From Ensifer sp. BR816 (lineage in GTDB: Bacteria > Pseudomonadota > Alphaproteobacteria > Rhizobiales > Rhizobiaceae), in NCBI RefSeq assembly GCF_000378985.1, contig NZ_KB905371.1:1-64000 (forward strand): a stretch of DNA of 64,000 bases, read 5' to 3'. Shown piece by piece: positions 26,118-35,172 of this stretch (positions are counted from its first letter, which is position 1; every line of letters begins with the position of its first letter). The notes under the pieces were generated by a model. The model had not been told where the DNA came from. It did no database searches and saw nothing but the letters and a program-made list of their open reading frames with translations. A program made the translations under genes and the position numbers.

Positions 26118-26846
26118 ATGAACAAAGCGGACGTAAATCCTCCCTACGACATCTTTAGCGTGACTGTGAAGAAAGCGATCCTGATAACCCCGTTCTTGAA
26201 GCGTATAAGCGTGGATGCGCGGGAGGTATCGGGACTGCGACCAGATTTGCCCGGTCAATACCTGAAAGTCTTCGTTCGCGACGCCGATGGATTCCGGCAG
26301 CCTGGGCGCGCTTATACTGTTAGGCGATTCAATCCCGGGACGGGTGAACTTGAACTCGACTTTGTGCTGCACGGCGACGAGGGCAACATATCAAGGTGGG
26401 CGTCCCGAGCAGAAATCGGTGATAAACTGGAAATAAGCAGGCCTAACACGCGCAGCGGGATCTCGATCGATCCGGAAATCAGGAACTACTTTCTTTTCGC
26501 CGACGAGACCGGTTTGCCAGCTGTCGCCGCGATCGTGGAGGCGCTCCCTGCAGCGGTGGAAGCACGCGTGTTCATTGAAATCGCGAATGCTAAAGAGATG
26601 CAGCCCGTAAAGGGAGAGGCGGCAATTTCAGTGCGCTGGCTTTGCCGGGAACTCGGCGAGCGACTGGTTGATGCTGCCAAAGATCTGTCCATCCCATCGG
26701 GTTCCCTGGTTTGGGTGACAGCGGAATCAGGCCAGGTTTCGGCGATTAGGACAGGGCTGAAAAAACAAAAATCGCTAGGGACCTGCGCGGTTCATGCGAG
26801 CGGGTATTGGAAGAAGGGCGTGGCCGATCATCGCGATCCCGACTGA
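26118..26846 (+). CDS. Siderophore-interacting protein (ViuB-type FAD/NAD(P)H reductase)
   Basis: A 242-residue cytosolic flavoprotein of the SIP family. The FAD-binding barrel carries RAYTVRRFNPGTGELELDFVLHG, the usual RxYT flavin motif, then EGNISRWASRAEIGDKLEISRP. The C-terminal NAD(P)H domain has YFLFADETGLPAVAAIVEALP. Family members release iron from ferric siderophores by reduction. No siderophore uptake gene is visible next to it, so a different reductase role is possible. The ATG at 26118 has a poor binding site; an upstream in-frame GTG/ATG at 26079 is an alternative. Confidence 0.82.
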   Translation: MNKADVNPPYDIFSVTVKKAILITPFLKRISVDAREVSGLRPDLPGQYLKVFVRDADGFRQPGRAYTVRRFNPGTGELELDFVLHGDEGNISRWASRAEIGDKLEISRPNTRSGISIDPEIRNYFLFADETGLPAVAAIVEALPAAVEARVFIEIANAKEMQPVKGEAAISVRWLCRELGERLVDAAKDLSIPSGSLVWVTAESGQVSAIRTGLKKQKSLGTCAVHASGYWKKGVADHRDPD

Positions 26847-26982
26847 CGCTGCCATCGGTAACGCTGGATCGACGGTCGCCACGTGCTTGACGGAATAGCG
26901 ACATAAGTCGGCATTCTATCGAAAACTCGTTCTCTGATCAGAGGTTACATGGCTGGACCGAAGAAAAACAAAAGATAGGTCC

Positions 26983-28191
26983 ATGACAAATCCGAATTTG
27001 AAGCTGGCACGCCGAGATGCTGCGACCCATCCCGATACCGATATGACGTTGCGAAACAGTAAGCGCGCAACGCGGCTTTCCTTCTTCATCTCAGGCTTCG
27101 CGCTGGCATGCTGGGCGCCGATGGTGCCATACGCGCAAAGCCGCATTGACGCAGATTCCGCGACCCTAGGATCGGTCCTTCTGTGCCTTGGCTTGGGTGC
27201 GGTCGTAGGCATGCCGACTGCAGGTATAGTGTCCAACAAAGTGGGAAGCAGGCCAGTCCTGATTGCTGGAGCGATTGGTCTGGCCACGGTGCTGCCGCTC
27301 ATGGCGGCGCTGGCAAATCCGATAACCCTCGCAATCGCACTTCTTCTATTTGGTTGCTCAATTGGCGCGATTGATGTCGCCACCAACATGCATGGAGCCG
27401 AAGTTCAAGACCTCGCAGGCGTGCCGCTGATGTCAGGGTTTCACGGCGTCTACAGTATTGGCGGGCTGGTCGGCGCGGCAGGTATGACTTTTCTTGTCGC
27501 GGTTGGGCTCGGGGTCCTTGCCGCTTCCGGGGTGGCATCATTGGTTATGATCATTTGCATAGTTTGCGCGGTACCCGGATTTCTTAAGACGAAGCCAGCT
27601 TCGGATGGGGCGTCTTTTGCCATTCCCAGAGGAGGCGTGCTCCCGGTCGGTTTGCTTTTGATGGTCATCTTCTTGGCGGAAGGCGCGATGCTCGACTGGG
27701 GAGCCATTTTGCTAACCTCCAAGAAACTGGACGTCTCATTTTCCGGTAGCGGCTATGCTCTCTTTGCGATTGCGATGACCATCAGTCGATTTGTGGGCGA
27801 CAAGGCGGTTGAACGCCTCGGCGAGTCCAGGATGCTCTTTGCCGGCATCTCAGTGGCTGCTTTGGGTATCATCTTCGCCGCCTACGCCGAGACGGTCTTG
27901 ATGACCTTGACAGCCATCACTATCGCAGGGCTGGCCGCGGGAAATATTGTCCCGATCCTGTTCTCGCTCGCCGCGGTACAGCGATCAATGCCGGCGCCTC
28001 AGGCGATCGCCGCGACGGGGACGCTTGGTTATGCTGGAATTTTGATTGGGCCCGCACTCATAGGTCACGCCGCCGAACTGGTTGGGCTTGCAAATGCAAT
28101 TGCTGGCGTCGGCATATTGGCAATCGTCGCCCTCCTTCTCATTCCAGCGATCTCTTTTCGCCAATCGACGATTGCTGCCTCCCCGCAATGA
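26983..28191 (+). CDS. MFS transporter (YbjJ-like)
   Basis: A 402-residue membrane protein with about 12 hydrophobic segments and a long polar N-terminus of about 30 residues. MFS loop 2-3 motif GIVSNKVGSRPVLI. Sequence style (SRIDADSATLGSVLLCLGLGAVVGMP; MHGAEVQDLAGVPLMSGFHGVYSIGGLVGA) matches the YbjJ-type subgroup of putative exporters or sugar transporters. The substrate is unknown. It follows a siderophore-interacting flavoprotein with a 136-base gap. Confidence 0.86.
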   Translation: MTNPNLKLARRDAATHPDTDMTLRNSKRATRLSFFISGFALACWAPMVPYAQSRIDADSATLGSVLLCLGLGAVVGMPTAGIVSNKVGSRPVLIAGAIGLATVLPLMAALANPITLAIALLLFGCSIGAIDVATNMHGAEVQDLAGVPLMSGFHGVYSIGGLVGAAGMTFLVAVGLGVLAASGVASLVMIICIVCAVPGFLKTKPASDGASFAIPRGGVLPVGLLLMVIFLAEGAMLDWGAILLTSKKLDVSFSGSGYALFAIAMTISRFVGDKAVERLGESRMLFAGISVAALGIIFAAYAETVLMTLTAITIAGLAAGNIVPILFSLAAVQRSMPAPQAIAATGTLGYAGILIGPALIGHAAELVGLANAIAGVGILAIVALLLIPAISFRQSTIAASPQ

Positions 28192-28801
28192 GAGATCTGA
28201 CAATTTCCGCTCCTTTTCCGCTGCGTGCTCTCCACGTCGGGCACTGCCCCGCTACGGGCCAGGCCAGTCTGTCGAGCCGCAGACCCTGGACGAAATAGCC
28301 GAGCGTCGAGGCATCAGTTCCGTCTGGCAGAACGAAAGGTTAGATGCTTGTTGTCTCCAAAGACATCGTGCTGCGGCGACCAAGAGTTCGCCTGGCAGGA
28401 CGATCCGGGTGTCAGCTGGAACCTTTTCACCTGCCAGCGCGCGCGAAGCATCAGACGAGCGCCTGACGAACCGAGATCACTCAGGCGGCGCTCCTGCGGG
28501 GAGGGGACGGGAGCGGTGCCTATCAGGTCGACTCCGATGGATAACGTGGAGGGAGGATCCCGCGATGTCGCTCGGAAGCGTCTGGGTTTAGTGTCGCGGC
28601 GGGATAGTCCACCGCTCTTGCCGCGCCGCCAGGCTCGCTGGAGCGAATCGCGCGGTCGATCCGAGAGGGGAAAAGGCGATTGGCTTCACCTTCGCGAGCA
28701 CCGTCCAGAGGGTCCTGAAGCTGTTCACGGAGTAACTTTTCAGGCGGTTGACAGGTGTTCGACAGCCCTCTCGCCTTATGACTCTTCTTTAGCTGACTTG
28801 C
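28192..28801. other. Degraded intergenic region, no gene recognised
   Basis: Several overlapping ORFs occur in all frames but none shows a domain, a good start or consistent codon use. I see no insertion-sequence ends. It is probably decayed coding DNA. Confidence 0.45.
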
Positions 28802-28840
28802 AAAAAAAGTGGGGCCACTTTTGAAGGTGGCCCTTTTTTT
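28802..28840 (-). terminator. Strong bidirectional terminator
   Basis: Stem GGGCCAC / GTGGCCC with an 8-base loop, an A-run on the left and a run of seven T on the right. It lies 30 bases past the stop of the minus-strand gene at 28870 and can act in both directions. Confidence 0.75.
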
Positions 28841-28869
28841 GTTGTTGCAACGGCTCTGCAATGCAACGC

Positions 28870-29160
28870 TCACTGGACGGCTTGGCGCTGCAGCTCTTCG
28901 GCATAGCCGTGGGCGGCCGGCCTTGGCATGAACGCATAGACCAGGTCATCGCAGCCGAGCCCGCACCGCTGATGTTCCGCCGGGTGCGTCCAGCGATGGC
29001 AGTTGCGGCCGATCGTGTCGATGAAATCGCGGATCAGCGTATCGGCGCCATGCGCCTCGATCAGCCGAGCGACGTTGTAGCGGCCGCAGCGGCCGTGCGA
29101 GCAGTTCAGGATCATTTGCGGCAGGGTGAATTCGGCGAGCGTCTTCAGTGTTTCCGGCAT
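28870..29160 (-). CDS. Conserved-looking small Cys-rich hypothetical protein
   Basis: A 96-residue protein starting MPETLKTLAEFTLPQ with a strong GAGGAG site 7 bases upstream, and a terminator just downstream, so it looks like a real gene. Cysteines and histidines are clustered (NCSHGRCGRYN in the first third, NCHRW in the middle, QRCGLGCDD near the end), suggesting a metal or redox site. I do not recognise the family. Confidence 0.6.
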   Translation of the reverse strand: MPETLKTLAEFTLPQMILNCSHGRCGRYNVARLIEAHGADTLIRDFIDTIGRNCHRWTHPAEHQRCGLGCDDLVYAFMPRPAAHGYAEELQRQAVQ

Positions 29161-29760
29161 ACGTGATTCTCCTCGTTCGAGGTTGCCGGTATCCCGCATG
29201 TCATGGATGGCGCGCCGCCAGCGGCAGATGCCCTTGCCTACTTCGAGACTGGGCTTGCGAAGGGCAAGGCATATCGTTACTTCACCAGGAATGTGGAGGT
29301 TGGCACTCGAAGTGCAGCGGCGATACGCCTGAGCCTGCCGGGATCGACATCAGCACCGTGGCGGGACACTTCCATTTGCGCAACGTCACGCGCCCGCGCT
29401 CCTGTCGATGATGGTCCGCGTCTCTTCGGCCTCGTTCTCGAGGCGCCTTGCGATCCAGGAGCACATCACGGAAGACGACGACCGAGCGGGGCCATGTCAC
29501 CGTGCTTCTCCGAGAACTGCGCCTGCTTGCCGTCAAAGGTCATACGTGGGTAGTTTCGGCCGCTAGCGCCGAGTCCTCCGATCTAAGCTTCTAAAGTCTT
29601 TGACGTTTCGCCAAGCGGCAAGCCTCTCCAACTATGGAACGTCGCGTTGGTTGCTCAGACACAGCGGTCTGCAGGCGCCTCAGCCGAATAGCGGCAGATT
29701 TGTTGACTCGGCCAATCACTCGGTCGAAAAGAGACGTCCGCTTAAAAAGGAGATCATCCG
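29161..29760. other. Intergenic region, no gene recognised
   Basis: Only short, mutually conflicting ORFs are present and none has a recognisable domain. No repeat or promoter stands out. Probably degraded coding DNA. Confidence 0.4.
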
Positions 29761-30287
29761 TTGGCTGACGAGAACAATACAGGCCTTAATGCCGGGGTCG
29801 TCGAGACGGACGCCGCGGCAAATACACCGGAGTCCAGCAGGATGCTGTCGAACGTGTTCCAGCCGCATCAGGAAAGATGACTGTGCAAGCGAAAACAAAT
29901 CCGGAAAACGGAACGGACGAGCGAGCGGAAGGAAGCCCAAGCCTGTCGAGGCGACAGTCATTGATGGCAAGAGCGTTCGAGAGCGCCGGAAGGACGAAGA
30001 CGGCAAAGCCTAATGAGCAAGCGGCAAAGACTTCTGTCCTTTCAATCGATGGGATGGAAGGTTTTGCTCAGCTCGAAGATCTGGCGGAAAAGTCGCGCCA
30101 GGAAAATGCCACGTTGCGAGGCGGCTCGGTCTTGACGGATCGTCGAGCGGGGCAGGTGGGAGGCCCTGGGTCAGGTGCAGAAGGGATATCCGCCGCTGCA
30201 CCTCGTGGAGCGCGCCGAAAGGCGTGTCAGGAAACGATAGCTGCAGCGGGACCGCAGTCCAGCTTGCTCAAGGTTGGAACACTATGA
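29761..30287 (+). pseudogene. Relic of a SyrB-like regulator gene
   Basis: A TTG at 29761 with AAGGAG 8 bases upstream opens LADENNTGLNAGVVETDAAA, like the start of rhizobial SyrB-type regulators, but the frame stops near 29880. Similarity goes on in other frames: RKPKPVEATVIDGKSVRERRKDED near 29930-30010, and IDGMEGFAQLEDLAEKSRQENATLR near 30045-30115, the leucine-type helix typical of the C-terminus. Several frameshifts make it non-functional. SyrB proteins modulate symbiotic gene expression in Ensifer meliloti; the assignment here rests on composition and motif order remembered from the family. Confidence 0.5.
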
Positions 30288-30889
30288 AAACACCGTGGAA
30301 ATTCCTTGTTCAATTGACCTCGCGGCGACCGTCGGCGAAAGCGCAAGAGATGTCGATTGGGCATGACAGCGATCCCGAGGCTCTCGCGAGCGAAGCGGAG
30401 GAAACGTCGAAACTTCCGTCCGATGCGGCGGAAGCTGCCAGTCCACCTCATCGTGATGAGGACGTATCGGTTGACCACGTGTCAGTCGCACCGGTTATGC
30501 GGAAAGCCGATGACGATGTCGCGCAGGCATTAAAGCCGCCGATTGCTATTGAAGAGGCTCAAACAGCTGCGCGCAACGAAGCCGATCATGCGGGTGCCGA
30601 AGCGAATTCGTTGGTGCCGGAAAGCACGGCAAGCACACAGTCGCAAAACAAACCGCGGATCAAGCGTCGAGAAGGTCGGAAGAAAGCCAAAGCCCGCGTG
30701 GCTGTGCAGAACGCTGTCGCCCCGAAGGAAAAGCGAAGTGTGCAACCCGCGTCTTCGAGGGATCTGTTCTTCCATGACGTGGCAATCCTCGACGAGGAAA
30801 TCAAAATGCTGAGAACCCAGCTGGCTCAAAAGCTTTATCTGCAGAACGTCCAGCTCAAGGAGATGCTTGAGCGGTTCGACGTTTGGTGA
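30284..30889 (+). CDS. Hypothetical protein with basic linker and C-terminal coiled coil
   Basis: A 201-residue protein starting MKTPWKFLVQLTSRRPS. The middle (about 30-115) is acidic and Ala/Glu-rich, residues 120-150 are strongly basic (KPRIKRREGRKKAKARV), and the end is a helix likely to form a coiled coil (DVAILDEEIKMLRTQLAQKLYLQNVQLKEMLERFDVW). The layout resembles small rhizobial SyrB-like or DNA-associated proteins, but I do not recognise it securely. The start at 30284 overlaps the end of the SyrB-like relic; a longer GTG start at 30224 lacks support. A long hairpin follows. Confidence 0.65.
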   Translation: MKTPWKFLVQLTSRRPSAKAQEMSIGHDSDPEALASEAEETSKLPSDAAEAASPPHRDEDVSVDHVSVAPVMRKADDDVAQALKPPIAIEEAQTAARNEADHAGAEANSLVPESTASTQSQNKPRIKRREGRKKAKARVAVQNAVAPKEKRSVQPASSRDLFFHDVAILDEEIKMLRTQLAQKLYLQNVQLKEMLERFDVW

Positions 30890-30901
30890 GCTCGGCTCTC
30901 T

Positions 30902-30945
30902 CTACAGCTTTGTGCGTCTTTTCAGACGCACAAAGCACGCTGTAG
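30902..30945 (+). other. Large hairpin after the coiled-coil gene
   Basis: A 12-bp perfect stem (CTTTGTGCGTCT / AGACGCACAAAG) with a 4-base loop sits inside a second short repeat CTACAG / CTGTAG. It begins 13 bases after the stop codon. It probably acts as a transcript end or stability element; only a weak T-rich stretch follows. Confidence 0.55.
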
Positions 30946-31111
30946 CACTTTTGAATTTCTGCAAGTTATGCGTGGATCCTGAAGTCTTTCCTTGCCGATG
31001 TGCTGGAACGGATCGTCTCCGGCAAAGCGAAAGCCAACCGATGGAAAGCCTCTTGCCGTGGGCTGGGAAGGCCGAACGCGATGACATTGCAGATCAGGAG
31101 CGACGGGCGGC

Positions 31112-31666
31112 ATGACACAGAACAGCCAAGGGACGACGGCACGACCGAAGCTCGATGACGAGGCGTTCGAGGCCTTCATCAGGGCACGTCGTCCAGTGTC
31201 GCCGATCTGGTCGATGAGTGGCCTCGACGGCTATCTCACGGCTCTCATCATCGGCCCGAGATTTATCGACCCACGTCAGTGGATCCCGGAGCTGACCGGT
31301 CCAGAGGCCTTGAATATGCCGATGGAAACAACCGAGCATCGGGCCGTGCAGACCATCGTTGCGGAATACAACCGGATATCGGCGAGCCTCGCCGAAACGC
31401 CGAAAGACCACCGGCCCAGGTTCACCAGGATCGATGAACTAACCTTTGATGCCATGGACTGGGACGTCTGCTTTCTGATAGGAACGGGGTTCGCGCCCAA
31501 GCTGTGGCGGCCCGTCATTCGCGGCCATGCTGTCACCGGCGATATCATCGCGCCGATCCGCAAACTCAGCGAGACCAAACGGCCCGCCACCCACCAGGAT
31601 GCTGCTGCCGTCGCCGAAGCGCTCGTCAATATCCGAAGCTACTTCCTGCCAAAGCGCGCGAAGTAA
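31112..31666 (+). CDS. UPF0149 (YecA/YgfB-like) family protein
   Basis: A 184-residue protein with the UPF0149 pattern: an N-terminal SGLDGYLTALIIGPRFIDPRQWIPEL block, a helical middle (HRAVQTIVAEYNRISASL), then MDWDVCFLIGTGFAPKLW and a final helix of the AVAEALVNIRSYFLPKR type. The C-terminal Cys-rich SEC-C metal motif present in some YecA proteins is absent. The function of the family is not established. Start ATG at 31112 lies after AGGAGCG. Confidence 0.82.
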   Translation: MTQNSQGTTARPKLDDEAFEAFIRARRPVSPIWSMSGLDGYLTALIIGPRFIDPRQWIPELTGPEALNMPMETTEHRAVQTIVAEYNRISASLAETPKDHRPRFTRIDELTFDAMDWDVCFLIGTGFAPKLWRPVIRGHAVTGDIIAPIRKLSETKRPATHQDAAAVAEALVNIRSYFLPKRAK

Positions 31667-32026
31667 AAGTTCTAAAAGAGCGCTGTCGCCATTCCGTCAA
31701 TGCCGAAAGCCGTGGGGTGCTCGCCGCGCTCACGCTGAAGCGGCTCGAGAAGGAGCAACCCACCCCGCTCATGACTAACAAGCTGGCTTGTGGAACGCAC
31801 ACCGTTTCCCCACTCGGCAGATGACAATGGGCAAGGCTGTATTTGGGTATCTGCGGTGTCCACGAACTTGTGGCCGAGATCTAGCGCGGCTCGTTTCCAT
31901 GATTGGGCACGCTGATGCATTGCAAAGTTGGTTCGTTTCTAAGGATGGAGTGGATCAAACGCGCGCCGCACGCCTCTGCCAGATTGCGTTTTATCAACTT
32001 GGCAGGTAGTGGCCGATGAGTTTTAG
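31667..32026. other. Intergenic region, no gene recognised
   Basis: The region between the UPF0149 gene and the RND permease stop has one plus-strand ORF of 73 codons ending at 32009, without recognisable domain or good start. Nothing else stands out. Confidence 0.4.
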
Positions 32027-35000
32027 TCATTTCTGGCCAGAGCCTCGAGTCGCAGGGCTACGTTTGAAGGCGATCGGCTCGCAATTATTGAACGCATTCA
32101 TTTCCTGCCCATCTGCTTCGTTGCATAGCCCGGTCGGGCGTGCGATCCGTTTCAGTGCCTGAAGGAGGTCATCGACGTACGTGAAGATGATGGGGATAAC
32201 GATAAGGCTGAGGAGCGTCGACGTTATTACACCGCCGATCACCACAATGGCCATTGGCTGCCGGAAACTTGAATCGCCTCCCGTCAGGCTGAGAGCAACC
32301 GGAAGCATGCCTGACGCCATGGCGATGGTCGTCATGACAATGGGACGCCCGCGCTTGTGGCAGGCATCCACGAGAGCATCGAACCGCCCCATTCCCTGGC
32401 GGCGCGACACGATCGCGTATTCGACGAGGAGAATCGAGTTCTTCGTCACGACGCCCATGAGCATCAGCAGACCGATGACGACTGGCGCCGAGAAGCTGGT
32501 TCCGGTCGCCACCAGCGGCAGCAGCGCCCCTCCGAGCGATAGGGGCAAGGCCATCAGGATAGTGAACGGTTGCAGGAAATCGTGAAATAGCAGTACGAGC
32601 ACGGCATATATGCAGAGTACACCGATTGCCATGGCAAAAGCGAAGCTTTGGAACAGTTCCGAGCTGCGCTGAAGTTCGCCTTGCTTCACGAGCGTGACGC
32701 CCGCCGGCAGGTGCTCAAGAGCTGGCAGCGCCTTTGCCTCGCGATAAACGTCGCCAAGAATGCGGCCGTTGAGCTCGACGGAAAGAGTGGTATTGCGCAT
32801 TCGATCGATGCGGTTGATCTCGGAGGGACTTCCGCCGATACGGATGTCGGCGATTGATCCGAGATCGACGCCGCCATGGGCTCCTGCCACCCGTATGTTC
32901 CGGATGTCGTCGAGATTTGTGCGCGCCTCGGGCGTGAAGCGGACGACGATGGGGATTTGCCGCTGAGACAGATCGAGCTTTGGCAGGGCCGAAGTGTAGT
33001 CGCCATGTGTGGCAACGCGCACCGCTTCTGCGATGGCGCTTGAGGTTACCCCCAGTGCGGCTGCGCGTGAAAGGTCCGGCGTGATCTGAACCTCGGGCGC
33101 CTGCCTCGAGGCGGTCGAAGTCACCGCTCCAATACCTTGCAGGGTGCGGAGCTGCTCCTCAAGCGCTTCGCTCGCCTGGTCAAGAACATCGGAGTCATCG
33201 CTGGCAAGGCTGAGGACGAGGTGCGTACCGTTGCCGCCACTACCGACCGCAACCCGCACTCCGGGGAGCACGGAGAGGGCCGAACGGATATCGTTTTCGA
33301 TCTCTGACTGCCTACGGTCGCGCTCGTTCAGCGGCGTCAGCATGACGTCAAGCGTAGCCGTCTCGATACTGGCTCCGGGGCTATCAGCCGACGATGCCGA
33401 GCCGATGGAAGAGAAGACATGTGTCACATCGCGAAGCTTGCTCACGATGTCTGCCGCCTTCTTGGTCGTCCTGTCCATTTGGTCGATGCTCGCGCCGGGC
33501 TGCTGGACCAGCCTCACCTGGGTCCGCGCATCGTCGGCAGCAGGCAGAAAGCCCGATTTCAGGAAGGGGATGGTGGAAAGCGAGAGCGCGACAAAGATCG
33601 CGGTCACGAAAAACGTCTTGTTCCTGTGGTACAACGACGCCTTCACAACCGCCATGTAGGCGCCCATGATTCGGCCATCCTTTACCTCGGTGGAATGCGG
33701 CTTCATGAAATAGGCAGCCATCATGGGTGTCAGCAGGCGCGCAACGACGAGAGAGGCGAGTACGGCGACTGCGGCGGTGATGCCGAACTGGCGGAAGAGC
33801 AGCCCTGGTATGCCACCCATGAATGCCGTCGGCAGAAAGACCGCGACGAGCGCGAGCGTAGTCGCAATAACTGCCAACCAGATCTCATTGGCCGCGTCGA
33901 GGGCGGCATCGATCGGCCGTTTGCCCATCTGGAGATGGCGAGCGATGTTCTCGATTTCGACAATGGCATCGTCTACAAGAATGCCGACCACCAGCGACAG
34001 TGCAAGCAGAGTTATGATATTGAGGCTGAAGTCGGCGAAGTACATGGCGAGGAAGGTTGGTATGACGGACAATGGCAGTGCGACGGCCGACACGAGCGTC
34101 GCGCGCCAGTCCCGTAGGAAGAACCAGACGACCACAACGGCCAGGATCCCCCCCTCAAACAACATGTGCATCGAACCCTGATAGCTCTCGAGGATCGCTA
34201 CGTCTCTGCTGTAGATTTCATCGATCTGCACGCCGGGATGTTCGGCGGCGAACTGCTGCATCGCCTTCGCGACGTCGGCGGCAACGCCTGTGTCCGAGAA
34301 GCCGTTTGAGCGCTTGACCGCGACAGCGATCACGGGCTGTCCGTCGAGATAGGCCAGCGAGGATCGGTCCGCGAAGCTGTCATTGACGGATGCGACATCG
34401 TCTAGACGGACCTGTTGGCCGTTGGCTAGCGGAATTTGCAATCCCTTGAGGTCTTCGACGGATGCAACGGCACCGAGCGTCCGCAACGTCTGGCGTGTGC
34501 CGCCAATTTCGCCAATTCCACCCGACGTATCTGCCTGGACCGATTTCAACTGTTCTGAAACAGCGGCTGCCGTGACCCCGAGGGAGGCCATTGTCCCCGG
34601 ATCGAGGTCGACATGAACCTCGCGGTCAATACCGCCGAACCGGCTCACCTGTCCCACGCCCGGTACCGACAGAAGTGCCTTCGTCATATCGTTGTCGACA
34701 AACCACGAAAGCTCAGTTTCGTTAAGACTGGACGAACGGACCGCGTAGGTGACCAGCGCGGCGCTCTGCATGGAGATTTTGGTAACGCGCGGCGTCTGCA
34801 TCTGCGCCGGCAGATCTGGTTTTACATTGTCAACGGCATTGCGGACTTCATTCAAAACCTCGTCGCTGTTCCTTTCCAGCTCGAAAGTGACGTCGATCGA
34901 TACCGTGCCATCGGCGATCGTCGTTGCGATGTGGTCGAGATTGCTCAGCGACGCCAGTCGGTCCTCGATAACGCGGGCCACCTCAGTCTCGAGCTGCGTC

Positions 35001-35167
35001 GGCGCCGTGCCCTCGAGTGTCGCGGTAATGCTGATCCTCGGAAGGTCCATGTCGGGGAAGTATTGGACCGGCAACCGCTCGAAGGCCAAAAGCCCACCGA
35101 TGGTGAGCATTGCGAAGAGCAGTATCGCCGGTATGGGATTGAGAATCGACCAAGCGGAGAAATTCAT
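32027..35167 (-). CDS. RND efflux transporter permease (NolG/AcrB-like)
   Basis: A 1046-residue inner-membrane RND pump with the usual twelve-segment architecture and two large periplasmic loops: MNFSAWSILNPIPAILLF start, GEIGGTRQTLRTL-type docking region, NIITLLALSLVVGILVDDAIVEIENIARHLQ with the proton-relay Asp pair in TM4, and GVVTKNSILLVEYA in TM10-11. The ORF is open to a TTG one codon earlier; I use the ATG. It follows the adaptor gene by 5 bases. The two-gene order adaptor-permease and the nod-box-like element upstream recall nolFG of Ensifer meliloti, but this is not proof of orthology. Confidence 0.9.
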   Translation of the reverse strand: MNFSAWSILNPIPAILLFAMLTIGGLLAFERLPVQYFPDMDLPRISITATLEGTAPTQLETEVARVIEDRLASLSNLDHIATTIADGTVSIDVTFELERNSDEVLNEVRNAVDNVKPDLPAQMQTPRVTKISMQSAALVTYAVRSSSLNETELSWFVDNDMTKALLSVPGVGQVSRFGGIDREVHVDLDPGTMASLGVTAAAVSEQLKSVQADTSGGIGEIGGTRQTLRTLGAVASVEDLKGLQIPLANGQQVRLDDVASVNDSFADRSSLAYLDGQPVIAVAVKRSNGFSDTGVAADVAKAMQQFAAEHPGVQIDEIYSRDVAILESYQGSMHMLFEGGILAVVVVWFFLRDWRATLVSAVALPLSVIPTFLAMYFADFSLNIITLLALSLVVGILVDDAIVEIENIARHLQMGKRPIDAALDAANEIWLAVIATTLALVAVFLPTAFMGGIPGLLFRQFGITAAVAVLASLVVARLLTPMMAAYFMKPHSTEVKDGRIMGAYMAVVKASLYHRNKTFFVTAIFVALSLSTIPFLKSGFLPAADDARTQVRLVQQPGASIDQMDRTTKKAADIVSKLRDVTHVFSSIGSASSADSPGASIETATLDVMLTPLNERDRRQSEIENDIRSALSVLPGVRVAVGSGGNGTHLVLSLASDDSDVLDQASEALEEQLRTLQGIGAVTSTASRQAPEVQITPDLSRAAALGVTSSAIAEAVRVATHGDYTSALPKLDLSQRQIPIVVRFTPEARTNLDDIRNIRVAGAHGGVDLGSIADIRIGGSPSEINRIDRMRNTTLSVELNGRILGDVYREAKALPALEHLPAGVTLVKQGELQRSSELFQSFAFAMAIGVLCIYAVLVLLFHDFLQPFTILMALPLSLGGALLPLVATGTSFSAPVVIGLLMLMGVVTKNSILLVEYAIVSRRQGMGRFDALVDACHKRGRPIVMTTIAMASGMLPVALSLTGGDSSFRQPMAIVVIGGVITSTLLSLIVIPIIFTYVDDLLQALKRIARPTGLCNEADGQEMNAFNNCEPIAFKRSPATRGSGQK

Positions 35168-35172
35168 CAACC

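Noticed and set aside
31788..32009. A 73-codon ORF after the UPF0149 gene
   Set aside because: No domain, no good ribosome binding site, composition unlike neighbours; kept only as part of the intergenic description.
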